Shown here in pieces: positions 12,361 through 23,902 of a DNA stretch of 64,000 bases (positions are counted from its first letter, which is position 1; each line of letters begins with the position of its first letter). The position numbers were made by a program, and so were the translations under genes. The notes below the pieces were generated by a model. That model did not search any database and was not told the origin of the DNA. It saw only the letters and a program-made list of their open reading frames with translations. The DNA is from Apostichopus japonicus (lineage: Eukaryota > Echinodermata > Holothuroidea > Aspidochirotida > Stichopodidae). The DNA lies in NCBI RefSeq assembly GCF_037975245.1, contig NC_092572.1:4735501-4799500 (forward strand), given 5' to 3'.

Positions 12361-12694
12361 CAACATTCAGGAAGGACATGACTAACCTTTCTTCTGCCCC
12401 CCCCCCCTACCCCTCGATCTCTCTTTGTTTCCCCATCTGTCAACCCTCTTCGCATAGGTCTCTCCTACCCTTTTCTCCATACTTTTCTGCCTTTGTTTCT
12501 TTGTTTCTTTCGTCTCTCCATTTCTTGTTCACTAATCCTTTTTTCTACTAATCCTCTTACATCTATCTCCTTTGTGCTCATTAACCTGTCTGTATTCTGT
12601 GTTTGTATTTGTCCCTTCTGTTACTGTTACTTGTCATTCAGCCTCTGAAGAAGATCCTGCTAGATCGAAACGTCAGACTCAATTACTTTTACAC
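12361..12694 (+). mobile_element. Short retroposon in gene A 3' region, 13-bp target duplication
   Basis: A 334-bp insert is flanked by ATGATATATACTT (12348-12360) and ATAATATATACTT (12695-12707). Gene B, at about 43610-43630, has the site without the insert. It contains a pyrimidine-rich stretch, a conserved block CTGAAGAAGATCCTGCTAG followed by ATCGAAACGTCAG, and ends TTACTTTTACAC. The same 3' end occurs reversed at 14620 and in gene C at 59633. Variable 5' ends with a fixed 3' end suggest target-primed retrotransposition; the parent element is unknown. Confidence 0.75.
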
Positions 12695-12895
12695 ATAATA
12701 TATACTTGTTATCAGAAGATGAATGCGGACATGTTGGTTCGTCTTAGTACTACTAATTAAACACCAGGTTAGCCCTGGAACGAAAAATATTGTTCAACTA
12801 GTGATGGGATTTAACTGCTATAATGACATAGTGGAAGAAAAACATAGTAAAGTATATATATGAATTTTCACTTTGATTGTGTTGTATTGTTAACT

Positions 12896-13065
12896 TAAAG
12901 AACATCGTATTTTCTGGCAAAATGGGAGTGGGATGAGTGTCTCACAATGGAATTAAATCAGGAACAAAATATTGACAGCGATTCAAAATATTACTTGAAG
13001 GAAATTTTAGATTAATGAAAATTAATTCTACATATTTGTAAATACCCAATCATGTAGCAGGTGCG
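12896..13065. repeat. 3' flank block shared by four positions
   Basis: A block starting near AACATCGTATTTTCTGGCAA recurs at 60200-60365, more diverged at 44960-45130, and as a short trace at 22060-22110. It marks the ends of old duplicated lectin modules. Confidence 0.7.
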
Positions 13066-13395
13066 AAAAATGTAACAAATCTAAAAATATCAACTTACGA
13101 TACTTACAAGCTACTACTTAAAAATAGGTATAACCAAAGGGGTAGAAATGTACATAACATTATTAAGTAATTCAACAAGAAAATTTAAGCAAATTAGGAT
13201 AAGCAAGTAATGTTCGGTAGGGTTTTGTCAAATGTGTGATTGGCAAAGTAAATGTGGAGACCGCCACTGGTAATTCAGCTCGGAAAGTTTAAATTTGATT
13301 TAAAGAAAGAAAGAAGAGAAAGTTCTGTGGTTTTCACAAGAAAAGAAAGAAACAACAACAACATATATTATAATGTGTTACGTATGTATACTGCT

Positions 13396-13424
13396 AATAA
13401 ATGGAGTCAATATGTGTTAATAAA
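13396..13424 (+). terminator. Possible polyadenylation signals, gene A
   Basis: Two AATAAA hexamers (13396 and 13419) are conserved at 60696 and 60719 behind gene C. They would imply a 3' UTR of about 1.2 kb that includes the retroposon. AATAAA is frequent in AT-rich DNA, so this is weak. Confidence 0.2.
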
Positions 13425-14619
13425 TATGTATTTCTGTCCTTAGTTTTGTTTCTGGCATTTTTTGCTATTTTGTGGCTGACGATAATCTCCATGCTTTGCT
13501 ATAGGAATACATATTGATGAGTCATATACTTCCCATAGGCAATTGACGTAGTCTTGTGATATACGTTCAGTGACAGCATGGCGTATGGATATGTATGACC
13601 GATATGATCTGGACGGTGATTGCATTCGCTTCCCGTCACAGTTTTACATAATAATGTAATCTTAATTAGTCAGGATTGTATACAATTATACAATGTATTT
13701 GAATTTAAAGTTGATAGGTCCTGCTTATGAATTGCGTTGCTCTGATGCTTTAGTGTTAACTTGTATTAGAAAAGACTAAAAGTTGAAGAAACTATAAGCT
13801 AACATGAGTGTTTGCGTTAACACATCTGAGATGAAATACTAACTGATTGGATTGATGATTAACATAATCAGTGGCGGATGATGGGGGGGGGGGGGGGGCT
13901 GGGAGGCAATTGTCCTCCGATGTTCCCTTGTTCAACTTTCAACATTCAACTTTTGCCACCATGGCCTTTTTGATTTTGAGCTAGAAGAGCTCAAAATTTA
14001 TCATAGTACTCCCCTTCCCATCTTCAAGCTGTCGCTGCGAAATCTTCTTGTTTCAGCCAAGATTTTCTAAAATACCTTAAATCACCTTCAAATCATCTAG
14101 ATCTCTATACCATCAGTAGTTTATATCATCCTCTTCATCATCCAAGCATCAACAAGAATGGTGATGACTCAGAAAATGAGAAGCAATCAACACAGTAAGC
14201 AAATTTAGGGCTATTTTCCGACAATGGTTAACCTTTGAGGCGGACGTGCACTATTCTAATTGTGATGTGATACCTTCAGTTTACCATGATTTCTTAACAT
14301 GCAGGGGAACTTACATTGAACACATACATATTTTACAGTAGCTTTGGTATAGTATAGGTATAGCATCGAAACACATAGAATACAATGAGAGGGTAGCGTT
14401 CTATCAAAATCTTCAATAAGAAAACTCACTACATATCAAATAGGAAGTACCAAGATGATAATGCCGTATAAAGAACAGGTACAGGTTTAATGAGTTCCAC
14501 GAACCAATGTAAACTAAATCGTGTCAATAACGGGACGACCTTCGTCTGTTTTGCTGGTATTGGGTTTCAAGCAGATATACCATTAACCTACTATAGTAAA
14601 CCTTTGTAATACTAAAGTT

Positions 14620-14804
14620 GTGTAAAAGTAAGTTGGCCTGACGTTTCGATCTAGCACGATCTTCTTCAAAGGCTAAATGACAAGTAACAGTAACAGAAGG
14701 GACAAAAACACGCAGAGAAAAGACAGTATGTCTGTTACTTTTACACATTCTCCTACACAGGCTTTCTAGTGGATAATCAGTTTGCTAACAGTTTGATTTT
14801 ATTT
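14620..14804 (-). mobile_element. Second copy of the short retroposon, reversed
   Basis: A 185-bp insert lies between TAATACTAAAGTT (14607-14619) and TAATATTAAAGTT (14805-14817). Gene C keeps the uninterrupted site at about 62499-62512. Read on the minus strand it carries the TTGAAGAAGATCGTGCTAG block and ends TTACTTTTACAC, exactly at the duplication. Confidence 0.8.
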
Positions 14805-15015
14805 TAATATTAAAGTTAAACAAACTGATCTAAAACGGTTATCATGATAAACCAATACTGGACAGAGAATTTTTTAATTTCTGAAGAGCAAAAAATTTCT
14901 TTGAGGTTTTATCCATATTTCTACATATATATGTAAAAATTTCAACTTGTAGAATAACTTTTAATTTGTAAAAAGAAGATGTTAAAGGCTGGTTTTTCTT
15001 TTCTCTGTTGATAGA

Positions 15016-16069
15016 AAAAAATAAATATTTCAAATGAATAAGGGACAAGGAAATTGTAAGGTGACTTTTTATACCCGAATAAAATATCCTGCTTTGTAAA
15101 AAGATCTGCTTGTTAAGTAATTCTTTTTAACGTCGAGAATTAAAAAAAGAAAAGAAAAGATAATCCAAAGTCTTGTTTTCAGTTGTAAAAAATGAACATA
15201 GAGGTGCTTAGTTCTTTTCCCATCGAGTTTGAAAGTCTATTGGTCGGTAGAATCCTGTGTAAAAACCTAAACTGATAATAACATATCTTCGCTTTATTTA
15301 CTGACAAACGTGACATCTTAAAAATCCAGTCCCAACATCGGGATTTAAGTCGTTGAAAGGAGTGAAGACTCGCGCACGAAGAAACGCCTCATGCCGGTTA
15401 TCTGACTTAGTTTGGCATGAGGTGTAACAAAAGTGTTAGACACCACAATCGATCCCAGAAAATACACACGCAGCTTGCTACCGTCGGTACTTAGACACTA
15501 GTGTACAGTCAATACATGCAGCTACGGTCAATACCCACAACACAGTGAACATCGCAGCGCTGGACCTCTCAGGTCTAGGATTTACTGCATTTCGTAGAGA
15601 CAAGAAGGAAACTTCACTCGCAAGCAACGGAATGTTAAATTATTTTGCAGAGGGCGACAAGCGGTTTGGTACGAGACTTCAATGCATTTAAAAGGAGTAT
15701 TCCACTTTCTAATGGAAGTGGGAGTTTTGACTACTTTTCCAGATCATAATTATATACAGATTGAGAAAATGATCTATGTTTCAGAGCTTTATTAAAATAA
15801 CGAGTGAAGGGGAAGTTCATAGTATTATGATGGCTTTGAACCTGTCAAACGTATATGACACACCATCTTGTTCAAAAATATCATGAACATATAAATTACC
15901 TCTACCGTATGAAGAACGAAACCAATATCCTTATTAATCTTTATGCAAGAGTTATTTCAAATCACTTGACGCTAATAATCAACAGAGCTATAGTAGATGT
16001 ACCCTATGTTGCATCACACCATGAACGAACAACTTGCTTAAAAAAATAGATTAGTTATTAAAACATCAA
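15016..16069. other. No recognisable gene; one inverted repeat
   Basis: Similarity to the gene C flank stops near 15015. The only structure I see is CCTCATGCC / GGCATGAGG around 15387-15422, a short hairpin in a locally GC-richer patch that could be the remnant of a small DNA transposon. No splice-bounded exon or known domain. Confidence 0.5.
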
Positions 16070-16495
16070 ATGCGAGGCAATTACAATAAAACATTTTTTT
16101 ACCAACTTGGAGAGATCAAAGTCAAAGAATGTCTTCCACAACTCTTTTCAATTATCACAATAGCGCCGAATCCACGCACATTTCAAACTATGACTAAACC
16201 TCTTAGAATGAATGGCCTTTTAACCACCTTTGTTACGGTATACCAAAACAGGACGATTTATTTTATCGGGCTTACCGTACCAAATGAAATATATAATAAC
16301 ACTTTAATAAACGAAACGGGGGGATTTGGTAGAACCGAAAAAAGGGAAACCAGCTGCGAAAGAGCAAGTGATTTTTGTAAAGTAATACGGCCTATCTCTA
16401 CCCGCCTAAGGTATCTCTATGATCTCTACCCGACCATAAACGGAGGCAGCTTTTTAGTCTTGAAAGCTTCAAAATATTTAATTGAGTCTACATAG
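16070..16495 (+). CDS. Unrecognised 141-codon open frame
   Basis: ATG to TAG, single frame. The middle is basic and hydrophobic (LLTTFVTVYQNRTIYFIGL), with potential N-glycosylation sites (NRT, NNT, NET). I recognise no domain. It lies between the array A flank and a dead LINE. It could be chance, a retroelement remnant or one exon of an unseen gene. Confidence 0.15.
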   Translation: MRGNYNKTFFYQLGEIKVKECLPQLFSIITIAPNPRTFQTMTKPLRMNGLLTTFVTVYQNRTIYFIGLTVPNEIYNNTLINETGGFGRTEKRETSCERASDFCKVIRPISTRLRYLYDLYPTINGGSFLVLKASKYLIEST

Positions 16496-16566
16496 GTCAC
16501 TCCCGTCATGGTTAAAAAATCCCCCCAAAACGGACAGGACCAAAACTAATATTATTATTGTTTTCA

Positions 16567-16775
16567 ATTCAAGCAAACGAAGACAACTTGTTGACAAAAG
16601 GCCCCAGGGGATATTATCTGACTTCGAGATATGAATAGTTTAAGGCCAGATGCCAAGCTGATGCCATTGAATAAGTTGAGAGTTGCATTTAAAGAAGATA
16701 ATGTCTCATCAAGAAAAACAACAGCATCATCGGCGTATTGTCAAATCTTAACTTGATTATGCCCAACTGTAATCA
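16567..16775 (-). pseudogene. L1/Tx1-type reverse transcriptase remnant
   Basis: Minus-strand translation gives QYADDAVVFLDETLSSLNAT followed by LNLFNGISLASGLKLF, around the YADD catalytic motif of non-LTR reverse transcriptases. A stop precedes QYADD and the frame is lost on both sides. Short dead fragment. Confidence 0.65.
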
Positions 16776-16839
16776 CTTTTACGACAATGCTAGACTTAAA
16801 TTACTACGACAAACTTTCAACACAAAGATTGTATATTAA

Positions 16840-17145
16840 TTACGATTATGATTATATTTATGATTATTATTATTATTATTATTATGATTATTATGATGAT
16901 AATTATGATTATAATGATGGTTATGATTATGATTATAATTTTGATTATGATTAAGATCATGATGTTTATGATTACGATTACGATTAAGATTATGATTATG
17001 ATTATAATGATGGTTATGATTATGATTATAATTTTGATTATGATTATGATCATGATGTATATGATTACGATTACGATTATGATTATGATTATGATACTGA
17101 TTATGAATACGATTACGGTTACGGTTACGGTTACTATTATGATTG
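16840..17145. repeat. GATTAT-type microsatellite with a 93-bp longer period
   Basis: Imperfect GATTAT/GATTAC repeats. Within them ATAATGATGGTTATGATTAT recurs at 16911 and 17004, showing a 93-bp second-order duplication. The Ile/Met-rich open frames on both strands are by-products. Confidence 0.95.
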
Positions 17146-17239
17146 GAATTACTGTGATTTTTTTTTTATAATGATTTTATGATAATGGCGATTTTTGTTG
17201 TGCGACGGGGGGTGGTTAGGGGTTATCATTGGTTTAAAT

Positions 17240-17700
17240 GCGGTGACCTTGATTTAATTATCAGTCCAACAGGAGGATGAGTTAACCTTTATGGATACTA
17301 GCAGTCCTATTGATGACGTTAATTCGTCATTTTCAGTACTACATCAAAAGCGCAATGTGATTATTTCCCTGAAGCCAAAGATCTGTACATTAAATTACAT
17401 TCGTTCCTAACGTATTATGAAAGGGATTTATTCATTTGGTTAAGGAGTCGTAAAAACGTGTACATACGTAAAATCCTACCGTTGGTAGAAAACTACGTCT
17501 ATTGTGTTGTTGAATATTTGTATTATGTTGTCATAGCAACTGAATATACCCATTTTACACAAATTTGGTACAAAGGAAGGAAATATAATGATGAAGTTAG
17601 TGTTCTCCTTCATAAAATTTAGTCAAGTCAAACATCTTTTGTTTTGTAACTGCTGCTACTTCTGAAACCATTAAAATCATATGGGGGCCATTAAACATGT
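17240..17700. promoter_or_regulatory. Upstream block shared by two signal-peptide exons
   Basis: Diverged copy of 23255-23690, with common landmarks TTCATTTGGTTAAGG, GTTGTCATAGCAACTGAA and TGGTACAAAGGAAGG. In both places a signal-peptide exon follows 170-330 bases later, so this looks like a duplicated lectin promoter/5' region. Promoter activity is inferred from position only. Confidence 0.4.
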
Positions 17701-17969
17701 TTTCAGTACGCAACCAGACTGTTGTTTCAATAAGAAATAATCACGTGTCTTCTGCAGTGTTTACATTTTTGAGGTGTTATAGGATTAATTAAAGCCTTGA
17801 TGCAAAGTAAAGTCACATCCTTCTATTATACTAGTCAATGCTACGTTTTAATTCTGCTGCCAAACTACACTACAGTTCTGTATAAGCTTAGATGAAACCG
17901 TTTTCATACAGTATTTTCAATCGAAGCAACTGGAAGACGTCGCCAACACGACAGCCAGAGAAAACCAAG

Positions 17970-18021
17970 ATGGAGATGACCCTCTACTTAGCGCTCATTA
18001 TCATTTCAGTGGTCCCATACG
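17970..18021 (+). CDS. Orphan lectin signal-peptide exon X
   Basis: ATG GAG ATG ACC, encoding MEMTLYLALIIISVVPYG across the junction; 52 nt, ending phase 1 at TACG/GTTTGTG. Same length, phase and donor as gene C's first exon at 49091, with the same AAG just before the ATG. A LINE sits about 350 bases downstream and no intact CTLD follows before gene B, so this gene is probably dead, unless it is a remote alternative first exon. Confidence 0.5.
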
Positions 18022-18374
18022 GTTTGTGTTCATTTATCTGTTTTTTATCAAGTTAAAAGAATATTCTTCCTAAACTTGCTGTGTAGGCTCAATCATCGAC
18101 GTACGTACACAGTATATATGGGGAAAACTAATTCCATGAGAAATGTAATTACAAACAACGTGTCTTTGGTATTAGAGAGTTTGGGTTGAGATAGGAACGA
18201 TGCGGGTGTGTAGTAAGTGTTACATGGTGTCTATGAGATTGATAGGATTCATTGTTATATAGGGTTATTGACATAGCTTGGCATCGCTCATGTTACACTA
18301 TTGGTTACCTCCACGTGATGCAACAATGCAGACTCATGCAACTCTATATATTGTGTTAGCTGTTGATAGTTTGT

Positions 18375-20560
18375 TATCATGGGCATCTGCTTAATGACAG
18401 GAACAAGAAAATGGAGCAGAATTTCGCGATATGTCATATACTGTGTTGGTAGTCGTACTGCAAACAACTTGAACGATTACGAACGTTTTCGTAATCGTCT
18501 TACGTCTGTTATCAGGCTGGCCAAAAATTCTTACTACACCAATATGTTTAATAATAACAACTAGGATTGCGAAACGTATGTGGGGGTCAATAAATACCCT
18601 TTTACATGGTCGACAAGCTAATCGCACTCCTGAACAGATTAATTATCAGGGGGTCAGTTTTTCTAATCCATTGGATATTGGAACATTATCAATGATTATT
18701 TTACTACTATTGGTCCAGCCACTCAATATAGGATTCCTAATGTTAATTCTCACTACAAAATGTACCTGCAAGCACCAGTCATTGACTCTTTATTCATTCT
18801 TCCTGCAACAAGAGATGAGGTCCTTAAAGTACTTCTATCACTCAAGCCATCCGCTGCTGGTTTGGATGTTGTTTCTGCTATTATTGTAAAACATGTTGCC
18901 CATTCATTATGTTTTCCACTCACATATCTTTGTAATCTCTCTTTTGGGCTTGGTGTTGTTCCCACATCTTTGAAAGTAGCTCGCGTTGTTCCTGTCTTTA
19001 AGGCCGGTGAACAGGAATCCGTGAATAATGATAGACCCATTTCAGTTCTCCCATGTTTCTCCAAGGTAATCGAAAAAAATAATGTTCTCACGGTTATATA
19101 ACTTTATTGCTAAGCATAATTTACTGTATAACTTTCAATATGGTTTCCTTCCTGGCGGTTCAACTACACATGCTATTTTACATTTTACTTGTAAAGTTAT
19201 GGAAGCTTTCGAAAATAATCAGTATGCTTCTGGTATATTTCTGGATCTGTCGAAGGCGTTTGATACTCTTGACCATAACATTTTACTTGAAAAACTTAAT
19301 CATTATAGAATCCGGGGAACTGTACTTAAGTGGTTCAAAAGCTATCTTGCTGATCGTCACCAGTTTGTTGTTATTAATAATATAAGTTCTGTTTCCAAGC
19401 CAATTAAGTGTGGTGTTTCTCAACGGTCCATACTTGGTCATTGTTGTTTATAATTTATGTTAATGACCTCTATAGAGCCAGCAACAAATTTCATATAATC
19501 TCTTATGCTGATGATACCAACCTGTTCTTTTCCAGTAATGACATTAATTTTCTATTGGATACTATACAGAATGAGTTAACATATATTCATAATAGGTTTT
19601 GTGCAAATAATTTGTCACTAAAGGTTAAGAAAATTACCTCTATTGTGTTTAGTACACCTTCAAAGCACTTAAATCCTAACATAAATAGTATCAGACTTTG
19701 CGGTGTTGAAGTTATGCTGTCTAAGATTACTAAATTTCTTGGCGTTTATATCGATAATCATCTTTCTTGGAATAATCATATTCAGAATATTTGTATGAAA
19801 GTGTCTAAAGGCGCTGGAGTTCTTAATAGACTTCGCCAAATTCTTCCCAGAAGCACATTGGTCACTTTGTATAATACACTCATACTTCCCTATCTTACCT
19901 ACTGTAATGTTATTTGGGGCAGTACCCATGCCTCTAGAATTCAACCCTTTTATTTACTTCAAAAGAGAGCCATTCGTTATATTTGTAATGCGGATTACCT
20001 CCAGCATACAGCACCCCTGTTTACTACACTTAACGCTCTTAGTATCTATGACATAAATCGTTACTATATTGGTATTTTTATTTTCAATTGGTTACATGAT
20101 AATGCTTCGTCGACTTTTCGCAACTATTTTCAGTTACGTAACGATTCCTATCCTAACAATGCGCCAAATCAATTTACTGTTCCTTACTTTAGACTTAGGT
20201 CTTCACAACTTGGTATTCGTTATGTCGGCGTAAAACTTTGGAATTACCTCCCTACTACTATTACTGGTTGTAAAACTTTGAACACCTTCAAAATACGTCT
20301 TAAAAAGTATCTTATATCAAACTATCATTGATTTTGTATTTCCTTTCTTTGCCATCTTTGTTCTGTTTTCTCTGTATAGTTAAGCTTTCATTCTATACTT
20401 TATTTGTAAAGGGGTGTCAACGTAAACAAGCTCTACAGAGCTTCTTGTTGGCACTCCTCAATCTCTTGTTCTCTTGTACATTTACCCACGTCTATTGTCA
20501 AAATTGCATACTTTAATACAAGAGATTGAAATAAAGTCTTATGAATTGAGAAAAAAAAAT
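18375..20560 (+). pseudogene. Dead non-LTR retrotransposon, CR1/Jockey-type reverse transcriptase
   Basis: Reading on + through several frames: pre-RT linker (YERFRNRLTSVIRLAKNSYY), RT core with NDRPISVLPCFSKVIEK and LDLSKAFDTLDHNILLEKLN, and the catalytic YADD at 19504-19515. A CR1/Jockey-like C-terminus follows (FLGVYIDNHLSWNNHI, LPYLTYCNVIWG, WNYLPTTI), ending at a TGA at 20329. Frame breaks near 18570, 18700, 19085 and 19445 disable it. The endonuclease domain is missing, the usual 5' truncation. The 3' end has AATAAA and an A run at 20551-20559. Confidence 0.9.
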
Positions 20561-20756
20561 GAATTAGTATATCAATTACAATCGAGGTCTACCAGAGAGG
20601 AGTGAAAACAAGTTCACATGTAGCATGCAGAGGCTGGAATTTTGATATCAATCTCCACAGGTAGACCAGGTTTTACTATTGTATAGTACCTTTATTGAAG
20701 ATGACGATCTTTTTTATTAGTCACTGTACTAGTGGAGCGGTCTATGCCAAAGCATC

Positions 20757-20925
20757 ATCATTTGTACATTAATATGGATAATGTCCGTACATAAAGTATA
20801 GGTTAATATTAGTACATAAGATATGGGCTAATGTCCGTACATAATATATAGGCTGGTATTCGTACATAATAAATAAGCTAATGTTTGTACATAATATCCA
20901 ATCATAATATATAGGCGAATTAGAA
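20757..20925. repeat. ~26-bp minisatellite element, copy 1
   Basis: Units of GTACATAATATATAGGCTAATRTTC follow a unique leader ATGCCAAAGCATCATCATTTG. Leader and first units recur at 51208, so this is a dispersed element with an internal minisatellite. Confidence 0.85.
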
Positions 20926-20929
20926 AAAA

Positions 20930-23250
20930 AGAAAGTATTGTGATGTACGTGGATTAAAAATACTTATGCAATAATGTATTTCTTTTCGCGCTTTGCGCGT
21001 GTAAATCATCTTGCGACGGTTTTTGTGCACATTTCTTAAGATGGTAGAGAATACAATGAAATGGCTGAATAACGTATGGTTAGATCCGCATCAAATATCT
21101 ATGTGTTAAACCATTTACTAAACAGAGGTACCGTAAGGCAAAACGATTACACCGACTTTAGTATGGTGTAATCCCCGAAAGGTTTAAAAAGATCTTTCTC
21201 AGAAGCATTGGCCAACAAATGTGCCCCCTAAAACTTTCTAGTTTGGAAATTACCCAGGACCGGCGCTACGACGGGCAGGGGAATTACCTCACACACCTGA
21301 TATTGTATTTCAAAATGTATTCTGCAATGTAAAATAGTCAAGAATGTTTTTTCCTTCCAGATTTTGCTCTCAGGTTAAAGGAAATTGAAACTAAAGTCTT
21401 TAACTTAAACAAAAATATTTGGGCGTACGCCAGAACCCCCTCCCCTTCCACAGTTCTAGAGATCAGTCCACCTGGAATTCAATTTGTGGGCTTCGCCCGA
21501 ACAACGGTTTGTCCCCCCTGTATTTTGCCACCCCTCCCATTTGTGGTGCTTACGATGCATGCTGAGTTCCGAAGTGATCCTCGCAAAATGTGACCCCACA
21601 TTTGTTAAAGCTTTCTACACTCATGCCCTCGACCAATGGGAAATTCGAACGCATTTGCAAAAAATGCTGCTAGGACTGCATTTACCGTTTACTAATTGGG
21701 AATGGCTAAGTATAATTTCGTTCTAATAATTATCGACATTACTTCTTTAGTAGAGTGAACTTTCGAGATTGCAACCTTACATCCGCAATTGATACACAAT
21801 ACTTTGCAATTATCATCAAGGAACCTTGCACTTCGCAGACAGTCTCTTGTACTGCGCACCTTATCAAGTTGTTCCATAGCACCGTAGCAATTCACTGGCC
21901 TAACTTTTTCTGCGGTCTGATGAAAGCTTCAGTTCGTATCCCATCATAATGAATCCATTTGTGGTTTGAAGTTGTTAAATAACGTCGTATTACCTCATTT
22001 CAATTGGGGACGGGAAATTCCTCTTCGCCTCTCCTTAGCCTAGTTCTGGGACTTAAACAACATCGTCTTTTCTGGCAAAATGGGAGCGGTGTGGTACGTC
22101 TGGTAGGAGTTAAAACAGGAATAAAAAATATCAAAAAATACTAAAAGCGGAACTTCAAAATCACCTTACAATTTTATAGAAATATCACAAAGCATCAGTT
22201 TAAAGCGAAAGGGACACAATTGTAAGAAAAACAGGTGCAAAGCACACCATCACATTTAACTGCGACTTAATAGGTTCCCTAATTCAAAAGCCTATCCAGT
22301 TGACTTTTTATATACACAATTGAACATTAAAGTGTGTAATATATGGTCCCACCATGCTACACGCTCCACAACCACAACGGCCAGTCTGTCTACCCTTTTG
22401 CCCCACTCCAGTCTCTGGTACGCTAAGCAGCAAGCGAGAGGCAACAGGTTCTGTTTGTACAGTCGGTATATCCAGGCACGTAGCCAGCCCTGTCGGTCTG
22501 GGGAGGGGGAGAGGATGGGCAAAATTAGGATGAACGTTTCTATTTCATGGTTTACATTTAATTGTGAAATACTGAATAGTATTGAATCGAAGCTAACGAT
22601 CTATTGTACAAACATTATCATATGTTATTTATTGTTCTTGAACTTCTTACCTTGGAGCTTTTGCTGTCTGAACTGTTCCTATTTTTATCATTTTTGAAAA
22701 GTTCTAATTGAGCACAAATACATAACAACAAAATCCTTTTCTAGAGCGTCATGTCTGCTTCATCTCAACTGTTTGTGCTCTTGGTTCGACCCCGGTGAGT
22801 TTAATCTAGTCATTCGGCAAGTCATGTGACGTCACAAGGCTTGGAAGTGTCTACGAGATTGTACAAATGAGTGTCTCAATGCAACTAAACATGGTATATC
22901 TGCAACACAGTTTTCGCTTGCACTGTCTTATATCGTAACCTACATAAGAACAGTTTCTTAACGTAGTATTGCAGGTTCTCCCAACGCATGCAATCAACAA
23001 TTAAAAAGCTATTCAATTCTGGCCTCAACTAACTTTAGTTTTAATGATTTGAAAGAAGGAATACGGCCGGTTTCAAGAGAAAAATAAGAATGCAGAGCTT
23101 CAATATTTCGTGACATAATTGTGACAATATTTTTCTTTACTTTTAATTTTTCGAAAGGGGGGCGGAGGGTTGAGGGGGGTTTGTGGATTCCCATCGGTTT
23201 TGCTTGTATTTAAATATATTTAATTATCGATACAAAGGAGGGGGTTGCGA
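20930..23250. other. No supported gene
   Basis: Unique-looking sequence with scattered short open frames and no phase-1 exon or known domain. The only landmark is a degraded trace of the lectin 3' flank block at 22060-22110 (ACATCGTCTTTTCTGGCAAA), which suggests a lectin module once ended here. Confidence 0.5.
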
Positions 23251-23254
23251 TAAA

Positions 23255-23690
23255 CTCTTTAGATAGCAGCCATATAGCCTACATGACGTTATTTCGTCTG
23301 TTCCGCCTTTGATGAACCACAGTTCTTTATCAAAACGCGCAATATGATTATTTGCCTTTATCAAACAAAAGACTTGTATGCTAAATTACATACGTTTCAC
23401 GCTTATTATGAAAGGGGTTATTCATTTGGTTAAGGTGACATAAAAACATGCAAATACGTTAAATCGTACGTGTGAGAGAAAGCTTCTTCTTTCGTAATAT
23501 TTGAATATTTGTATTAGGTTGTCATAGCAACTGAAGATATAAATTTTATATGACTTTGGTACAAAGGAAGGAAATATAATGATTAAAGAAAGTACGCCTT
23601 CTTCATAAATTCTACAAATCAAACATCTCTTGTTGACGCCATGACGAACCATGTAATTGCTGCTTAGTCGCTTATACCATTGATGTCGGA
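23255..23690. promoter_or_regulatory. Upstream block of gene B, paralogue of 17240-17700
   Basis: Shares GTTGTCATAGCAACTGAA and TGGTACAAAGGAAGG with the block before exon X. It ends about 170 bases before gene B's ATG and directly precedes a CTLD tail fragment. Confidence 0.4.
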
Positions 23691-23696
23691 ACACAG

Positions 23697-23768
23697 GATG
23701 GTCGTTATAACGACATCAGTTGTAGCAGTGATTTCTATTTTTGTTATAAATACTACTTTGATATTTAA
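23697..23768 (+). pseudogene. CTLD C-terminal fragment D1
   Basis: Frame reads DGRYNDISCSSDFYFCYKYY then FDI and a stop, matching [20 protein letters not shown] of the intact domains: YND, one Cys of the loop pair and the YFC strand. The second Cys of FCC is Tyr and the preceding Cys is absent. No acceptor or first half remains. It is a leftover of an older lectin copy between the two promoter-like blocks and gene B. Confidence 0.65.
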
Positions 23769-23862
23769 TAAAAGACAGAATTGACTAAAAAGGAAAGGAA
23801 CACTTTTATAATAATTACAACAGCGTTTATACTATTAAGAAGAATCTGCATGAAATACAAAG

Positions 23863-23902
23863 ATGGAGAAAGGACTCACTGTAATATTACTGATCCTATA
23901 CG
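23863..23902 (+). CDS. Signal-peptide exon, gene B
   Basis: [14 protein letters not shown]: Lys, a hydrophobic run, then Gly at the junction. 40 nt, phase-1 donor CG/GTTTGTA, the same unusual GTTTG donor as exons X and C1. It is 12 nt shorter than those, losing four codons of the hydrophobic core; still plausible but short for a signal peptide. Confidence 0.55.

Noticed and set aside
12572-12760. Open frame reading FVPSVTVTCHSASEEDPARS, also near 59879 and reversed at 14524
   Set aside because: Lies inside the short retroposon and stays open only across its conserved 3' block; no sign of a protein gene.
22320-22697. 125-codon open frame
   Set aside because: No domain, overlapped by an equally long frame on the other strand, no splice or repeat support.
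22770-22800. B-box-like GGTTCGACCCC as a tRNA or SINE
   Set aside because: No A box or tRNA fold around it and no second copy in the window.
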